Of a stretch of 8,473 nucleotides of DNA, positions 5,068 to 8,473 are shown piece after piece. The position numbers were made by a program, and so were the translations under genes. This DNA is from Deltaproteobacteria bacterium. GTDB lineage: Bacteria > Myxococcota_A > Polyangia > Polyangiales > Houyiibacteriaceae. Location: the NCBI GenBank assembly GCA_027295555.1, contig JAPUKT010000163.1, forward strand, positions 1-8,473, in the 5' to 3' direction. A model generated the notes under the pieces. The model was not told where the DNA came from. It searched no databases and was given only the letters and a program-made list of their open reading frames with translations. The first letter of the stretch is position 1, and each line of letters starts with the position of its first letter.

Positions 5068-6273
5068 GTGGGAAGTAAGTGCCCAGCGAAATTTCAGAAC
5101 CTCGATTTTTGTGCGCCTTCGACGCACGACAATCCGTACGAGATGTACGACTACTTCCTCGAGCACGAGCCGCTCTACTTCGACGAGAAGAACGAGGTCT
5201 GGGAGGTCTTTCGATACGACGACATCGTGCGGATCGAGCGAGACACCGAGACTTTCATCAATGGTGAAGGTTGCCGCCCGAACATCCCCGCCGACCCCGG
5301 GATGATCTACCAGGACGGCGAGCAGCACAACAAGCAGCGCGCGCTCGTGTCCTCCGGCTTCACCCCGCGTCAGATGCGTAAGATGGAGGATCGCGCGAGA
5401 GAGATCGTGACCGAGCTCGTCGATAATATGCTGGCGACGTCGGGCGAGGTGGACATCGTCGCAGACCTCGCAACGGCGCTACCGATGCGGCTGATCGCCG
5501 ACATGTTGGACATCCCGCAGGAAAAGCGCTCGGCAGTACAATCGTGGATGAACACGGCGATCCAGGGCGGCCAAGGACCGGACTACGTGACCGATGAGGT
5601 CAACGACGCGTTCAGCGCGTTCGTCATGCACCACGAAGAGATGCATGCCGCTCGGTTGGAGGCCGGTTGCACCGGGAGCGACATCCTCACCATCTGGATG
5701 AACGCCGAGATCAACGGTGAAAAACTCGACGAATCGGAGCTTCTGTTCGAGCACATCCTGCTCAACACGGGTGGCGCCGAAACGACGCGTAACGCGATCG
5801 CCGGCGGGCTCGAGCAACTCTCGAACGACCCGAAACAGTATGACGCGCTCTACGAGAACCCGGATCTGATCCCGAACGCCGTCGAGGAGATCATCCGCTG
5901 GGTGTGCCCTTTCATCAACATGTACCGCACTGCCACGCGCGACTACGAGCTCCACGGCAAGGTCATCAAGGCGGGCCAGCAGGTGGGCCTCACGTACCCG
6001 GCCGCGAACCGCGACCCGCGCCATTTCTCGGACCCGCACACCTTCAACATCTTCCGGGATTTCTCGAAGGACAGTAAGCACCTCTCGTTCGGCCTCGGCC
6101 CCCACTTCTGCCTGGGCGCATCACTCGCTCGCTTGGAGGTCCGACTGTCGCTCGAGGAGATGACCAGGCGGGTGAAGAGCATTCGGATTCCCGAGGGCAA
6201 GGAGGTCGAGTACATCTCGTCGTCCTTCACGCGCGGCCTGACCAAGTTCCCGGCGATTCTCGAATCTCGCTGA
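5068..6273 (+). CDS. Cytochrome P450 (CYP125/CYP142-like)
   Basis: Soluble bacterial class I-type P450 heme monooxygenase, 401 residues from GTG 5068 (405 if GTG 5056 is used). Landmarks, numbered from 5068: NPYEMYDYF near 22-30; C-helix block YQDGEQHNKQR (81-91); I-helix LLNTGGAETTRN (231-242) with the Gly-x-x-Thr oxygen-activation groove; ExxR as Glu274-Ile-Ile-Arg277; heme loop FGLGPHFCLGASLAR (341-355) with proximal ligand Cys348. All key residues are present and the length is normal. The wording of the I-helix and of AVEEIIRWVCPFINMYRTA recalls the CYP125/124/142 group, which oxidises sterol side chains and branched lipids; substrate assignment is inference. No ferredoxin or reductase gene is adjacent, so electron partners must be encoded elsewhere. 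It has its own promoter and operator array; tag starts 24 nt downstream and may be co-transcribed. Confidence 0.93.
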   Translation: MGSKCPAKFQNLDFCAPSTHDNPYEMYDYFLEHEPLYFDEKNEVWEVFRYDDIVRIERDTETFINGEGCRPNIPADPGMIYQDGEQHNKQRALVSSGFTPRQMRKMEDRAREIVTELVDNMLATSGEVDIVADLATALPMRLIADMLDIPQEKRSAVQSWMNTAIQGGQGPDYVTDEVNDAFSAFVMHHEEMHAARLEAGCTGSDILTIWMNAEINGEKLDESELLFEHILLNTGGAETTRNAIAGGLEQLSNDPKQYDALYENPDLIPNAVEEIIRWVCPFINMYRTATRDYELHGKVIKAGQQVGLTYPAANRDPRHFSDPHTFNIFRDFSKDSKHLSFGLGPHFCLGASLARLEVRLSLEEMTRRVKSIRIPEGKEVEYISSSFTRGLTKFPAILESR

Positions 6274-6297
6274 GGGCATGGCGTTAGCGTGCGCGGT

Positions 6298-6912
6298 ATG
6301 GCGCCTAAGCTACCGAAAGGTCTCGTTCGCGGTGAGGACGGTGCCGCGCGATGCTGGTGGTGCGGGAATGCGCCGGACTATGGGAAATACCACGACCTGG
6401 AATGGGGGTGGCCGGTTCACGACGACCACCGGCTTTTCGAAAAAAATTGCCTCGAGGGGTTTCAGTCAGGGCTCAGCTGGCTCACGATCTTGCGCAAGCG
6501 CGACAACTTTCGGGAGGCGTTTGCGGGTTTCGACTACCACAAGGTGGCTCGCTTCAATCAGCGAAGCGTCGACCGCCTGCTGAAGGATGCCGGGATCGTA
6601 CGCCACCGCGGCAAGATCGAATCCACGATCAACAACGCAAAGCGCGCCATCGAGCTCGAGGACGAATACGGCTCACTCTCGGCCTTCTTCTGGGAGTACG
6701 TGCCGCCGAAGTCCGAGCGTCCCCGAAAGCTCACACACGGCGCCCTCATGAAGCTCGCCAAGACCCCGACATCGACCGCGCTGAGCAAGGAGCTCAAACG
6801 ACGCGGCTGGACCTATGTCGGCCCGACGACCGTGTACGCTTTCATGCAAGCGATGGGACTCGTCAACGATCACATCGAGGGGTGTTTCGTCCGCGAACGA
6901 ATCTCGAGGTAA
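6298..6912 (+). CDS. tag: DNA-3-methyladenine glycosylase I
   Basis: Cuts 3-methyladenine out of alkylated DNA, starting base-excision repair. 204 residues from ATG 6298 (GTG 6289 would add three). Compared from memory with E. coli Tag, the structural zinc ligands are all present: Cys19 in RCWWCG, His32 in KYHDLEWG, and His192 and Cys196 in VNDHIEGC (E. coli Cys4, His17, His175, Cys179), with the same 13- and 4-residue spacings. The base-pocket residues are also kept: Glu53 in CLEGFQSGLSW (E. coli Glu38) and Trp61 (Trp46). GIVRHRGKIE (99-108) and TYVGPTTVYAFMQAMGLVNDH (172-192) match the helix-hairpin-helix core. The N-terminus is about 15 residues longer than in E. coli. Neither candidate start has a convincing Shine-Dalgarno; ATG is preferred. 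The gene follows the P450 by 24 nt and converges on the next gene. Confidence 0.94.
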   Translation: MAPKLPKGLVRGEDGAARCWWCGNAPDYGKYHDLEWGWPVHDDHRLFEKNCLEGFQSGLSWLTILRKRDNFREAFAGFDYHKVARFNQRSVDRLLKDAGIVRHRGKIESTINNAKRAIELEDEYGSLSAFFWEYVPPKSERPRKLTHGALMKLAKTPTSTALSKELKRRGWTYVGPTTVYAFMQAMGLVNDHIEGCFVRERISR

Positions 6913-6928
6913 AAAGGGGACTGTCCCC
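6911..6928 (-). terminator. Intrinsic terminator for the minus-strand NTF2-like gene (REP-like hairpin)
   Basis: On the minus strand GGGGA-CAG-TCCCC (6928-6916) is followed by TTTTT (6915-6911): a 5-bp GC-rich stem, 3-nt loop and U-run, directly after the NTF2-like stop codon. On the plus strand the A-run precedes the hairpin, so it would not end tag transcripts efficiently. The T-tract overlaps the tag TAA. From memory, GGGGACAGTCCCC-type hairpins recur between genes in several proteobacterial groups, so this could also be one copy of a dispersed repeat. Confidence 0.6.
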
Positions 6929-7302
6929 TAATCGGCGGGAGTGATGTTGGGTTGGTAGAAAAACTGCTCGAAGACCACCTTGCCGTCGGCCCAGCGGCGA
7001 GCGGAGACTTCGTGGTTTCGCATGCGGCTCCCATCTTTGAATGTCACGTCGAAGACCCACTCGGAAAATGAGCGGTCTCCCTCGGCGGCACTGCCGAGCA
7101 ACGTACCCTCGTGGAACTCTTTGACATTGCCAAAGAAATCGATCTCGTATTGTCGACAGGCGGACTTCCCCTCGCGGGCTGTCTCGCTGTTTTCCTGCAT
7201 GATGCAGTCATCTGAGTAGAACTTCTCGAACGCCTCCATCGCCTGACCGGAGGCGATCATTGCGTTCAGCTCCTTGTCGAGCGCGGCAACATCGTGAGAC
7301 AT
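6928..7302 (-). CDS. NTF2-like / SnoaL-like fold protein, function unknown
   Basis: A 124-residue cone-fold protein of the nuclear transport factor 2-like superfamily (SnoaL-like, ketosteroid-isomerase relatives). The opening LDKELNAMIASGQAMEAFEKFYSDDC is the standard helix pair followed by the FYSDDC strand; then come MQENSETAREGKSACRQYE (35-53), FFGNVKEFHEG (56-66), a buried strand FSEWVFDVTFKDG (79-91), and RMRNHEVSARRWADGKVVFEQFFY (93-116), typical of the closing sheet. No clear catalytic pair can be named, so it may be an enzyme or a small-molecule binder. The ATG at 7302-7300 is preceded on its strand by AAAGGA about 7 nt upstream. It is divergent from the MOSC gene over 64 nt and convergent with tag, and it ends at a hairpin terminator. 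No signal peptide is seen. Confidence 0.85.
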   Translation of the reverse strand: MSHDVAALDKELNAMIASGQAMEAFEKFYSDDCIMQENSETAREGKSACRQYEIDFFGNVKEFHEGTLLGSAAEGDRSFSEWVFDVTFKDGSRMRNHEVSARRWADGKVVFEQFFYQPNITPAD

Positions 7303-7316
7303 GGCGGATCCTTTCT

Positions 7317-7341
7317 ACGGGGACCAATCTTAGGGCCCCGT
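7317..7341. promoter_or_regulatory. Inverted repeat between the divergent NTF2-like and MOSC genes
   Basis: ACGGGG (7317-7322) and CCCCGT (7336-7341) are perfect inverted 6-nt arms around 13 nt. The repeat sits in the 64-nt region shared by the two divergent starts, where an operator for both genes could lie. I see no convincing -35/-10 pair here, so the role is speculative. Confidence 0.3.
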
Positions 7342-7366
7342 GTTGGAAACGGAAGGGAGTGTGACG

Positions 7367-8008
7367 ATGGCAGAGGTAGTTTCGGTGAATGTGGGCGTCC
7401 CTCGCGAGATCGACACCCCGCGTGGCCCAGTCATCACTGCAATTTTCAAGACTCCGACCGATCGGCGCCTCCGCGTCGAGCCACACAACCTAGAAGGTGA
7501 CCGACAGGCGGACCTCTCGGTCCATGGCGGCGAAAACAAGGCGGTCTATAGCTATCCAATCGAGCACTACCCCGTCTGGTCTGACGAGCTCGGCAGGACC
7601 GACCTCGAGCTCGGACAGTTCGGAGAGAACCTGACGACGCGAGGGCTTCTCGAACGGGAGCTCGGTGTCGGCGATGTGTTTTCAATCGGAACGGCCGTTC
7701 TTCAGATCAGTCAGCCGCGCGCGCCATGTTTCAAGCTCGGCATTCGGATGGGTGACGCGGGGTTCGTGAAGACGTTTCTTCGCGGTGGGCGCCCGGGGTT
7801 CTACTTCCGGATCGTGGAATCGGGAGAGCTCGGGGTGGACGACGAGGTGAAACGTATCGAGCGAGGCGCAACCGGCATCACCGTCCACGAGGTCTGGGAG
7901 CTCAGCTATGGCGGCGGGACCAACCTCGATCGGATGAAGCTCGCCCTCGAGATCGCAACGCTAGGCGACGAGTGGCGAAGGCCCCTTCTCAAGAAGATCG
8001 CCACCTAG
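7367..8008 (+). CDS. MOSC-domain protein, YiiM-like (molybdenum-cofactor enzyme, N-hydroxylated base reduction)
   Basis: 213 residues. ATG 7367 follows GGAAGGGAG (7351-7359) by 7 nt, choosing it over GTG 7340 and GTG 7361. The protein is a MOSC (MOCO sulfurase C-terminal) domain of the YiiM kind. Landmarks: LEGDRQADLSVHGGENKAVYSYP (42-64), the hallmark GD-x-Q-x-x-x-x-VHGG block; HYPVW (67-71); FGENLTTRGL (85-94); VGDVFSIG (101-108); and SQPRAPCFKLG (115-125) with Cys121 as the expected molybdenum ligand. A short C-terminal helical part follows, as in E. coli YiiM (224 residues), which reduces toxic N-hydroxylated purines such as 6-hydroxylaminopurine. That activity is inferred from family, not proven. 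The enzyme needs molybdenum cofactor and an electron donor from elsewhere. Cytoplasmic. It is divergent from the NTF2-like gene. Confidence 0.9.
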   Translation: MAEVVSVNVGVPREIDTPRGPVITAIFKTPTDRRLRVEPHNLEGDRQADLSVHGGENKAVYSYPIEHYPVWSDELGRTDLELGQFGENLTTRGLLERELGVGDVFSIGTAVLQISQPRAPCFKLGIRMGDAGFVKTFLRGGRPGFYFRIVESGELGVDDEVKRIERGATGITVHEVWELSYGGGTNLDRMKLALEIATLGDEWRRPLLKKIAT

Positions 8009-8077
8009 AGGTCGATCCAGACCCTTTTTCGGAAACTTCTTGGCGCCGTTGGCGTTAGTGGGGGAGAGCCTTAGACG

Positions 8078-8083
8078 AAGGGG
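8078..8083 (+). promoter_or_regulatory. Shine-Dalgarno of msrA
   Basis: AAGGGG lies 6 nt before ATG 8090 and supports that start, hence the presence of the N-terminal membrane segment in the product. The 81-nt gap after the MOSC gene holds no clear terminator or promoter that I can name. Confidence 0.6.
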
Positions 8084-8089
8084 TAAGAG

Positions 8090-8473
8090 ATGAGTAGCTT
8101 GCGGACGATAGTGCTGGGGGTTCCGATTCTGGTGGTGGCCATCCTGGTCGCGATCGGCGTGGCGTCCACGCGTGCCGATTCGCGACCAAAGAAACAGGAC
8201 AACCAAGCCGCCAAGTCGACGACCGACAGCGACAAAGTGGCGAAGGCGACATTCGCCGGAGGCTGTTTTTGGTGCATGGAGCCGCCCTTCGAAAAGCTCG
8301 ATGGGGTCGTGAGCGTCACGTCCGGGTACACCGGCGGCAAGGAGACCGGTCCCTCGTATGAGGAGGTCAGCTCCGGTCGGACGGGGCACGTCGAAGCGGT
8401 TCAGGTGAAGTACGACCCGAGCAAGATCTCGTACGAGGATCTGCTGGAGGTTTTTTGGCGACAGATCGACCCG
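8090..8473 (+). CDS. msrA: Membrane-anchored or exported peptide methionine sulfoxide reductase A, N-terminal 128 residues (3' end outside window)
   Basis: Reduces methionine-S-sulfoxide in proteins. The frame runs open off the window edge. Residues 6-25 (TIVLGVPILVVAILVAIGVA) form one hydrophobic helix after a short N-terminus with one arginine: an uncleaved anchor or a signal peptide. A polar linker (about 27-51) comes next, so the enzyme domain should face the periplasm. The catalytic domain begins at ATFAGGCFWCMEPPFEKLDGV (53-73) with catalytic Cys59 in GCFWC; Cys62 just after it is a feature of one MsrA subgroup. SGYTGG (78-83), SSGRTGHVEAVQVKYDP (94-110) and FWRQIDP (122-128) are standard family blocks. 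The missing part should hold the C-terminal region and any resolving cysteine or MsrB fusion. Exported MsrA enzymes need a membrane electron shuttle; none is visible here. Confidence 0.93.
   Translation, partial: MSSLRTIVLGVPILVVAILVAIGVASTRADSRPKKQDNQAAKSTTDSDKVAKATFAGGCFWCMEPPFEKLDGVVSVTSGYTGGKETGPSYEEVSSGRTGHVEAVQVKYDPSKISYEDLLEVFWRQIDP

Noticed and set aside
5479..6105. 208-codon open frame on the minus strand inside the P450 gene
   Set aside because: It mirrors the P450 coding bias (long runs of R, V, L, E) and shows no domain; the P450 motifs are complete on the + strand.
4460..6273. ABM-fold protein plus P450 as part of an antibiotic biosynthesis cluster
   Set aside because: No polyketide synthase, peptide synthetase, terpene synthase, tailoring set or transporter is present, and the P450 has its own separate regulated promoter.
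1..8473. tRNA or rRNA genes, CRISPR arrays, insertion sequences, integrase or attachment sites
   Set aside because: No cloverleaf, regularly spaced repeats, transposase motif or long terminal inverted repeats were seen; coding density is high and gene content is ordinary.

Overview
The window looks like an ordinary chromosomal stretch of a fairly GC-rich (about 60% or more by eye), Gram-negative-style bacterium. Myxococcota or a related former deltaproteobacterial lineage is my best guess. It rests only on gene character: a long plant/trypanosomatid-like phosphoglycerate mutase, a HEAT-like orphan protein, a lone P450 and a membrane-anchored MsrA. Nothing here fixes the taxon. I see no mobile element, tRNA, rRNA, CRISPR array or biosynthetic cluster core, and no gene-free stretch longer than 300 bases.

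Left part (1-2737, + strand): the 3' two-thirds or so of argS (arginyl-tRNA synthetase), a PF00756-type serine esterase, and a 226-residue helical-repeat protein of unknown function. The last two are joined by an ATGA stop/start overlap. On the opposite strand gpmI (4396-2738) converges on the helical-repeat gene so tightly that the two stop codons sit side by side as TGATCA.

Middle (4397-6273, + strand): a short divergent region carries a good sigma70-like promoter placed so that an ABM/heme-monooxygenase-fold protein would be made from a leaderless mRNA. A 36-residue single-span membrane microprotein follows 6 nt later. An AT-rich 130-nt regulatory region then packs overlapping palindromes onto a strong promoter ahead of a cytochrome P450 that resembles the CYP125/142 (sterol side chain) group. 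One palindrome fits the KstR consensus as I recall it. This region is the most interesting part of the window.

Right part (6298-8473): tag (3-methyladenine DNA glycosylase I, +), an NTF2/SnoaL-like small protein (-) whose transcript seems to end at a GGGGA/TCCCC hairpin, a YiiM-like MOSC protein (+), and the 5' part of a membrane-anchored msrA (+). Tag, the YiiM-like protein and MsrA all deal with chemical damage (alkylated bases, N-hydroxylated compounds, oxidised methionine). Their shared location is suggestive but may be chance, because they are not one operon.

I did not find a clear new multi-gene system. The strongest leads are the P450 operator array, the leaderless ABM plus microprotein unit, and the co-translated esterase/helical-repeat pair.
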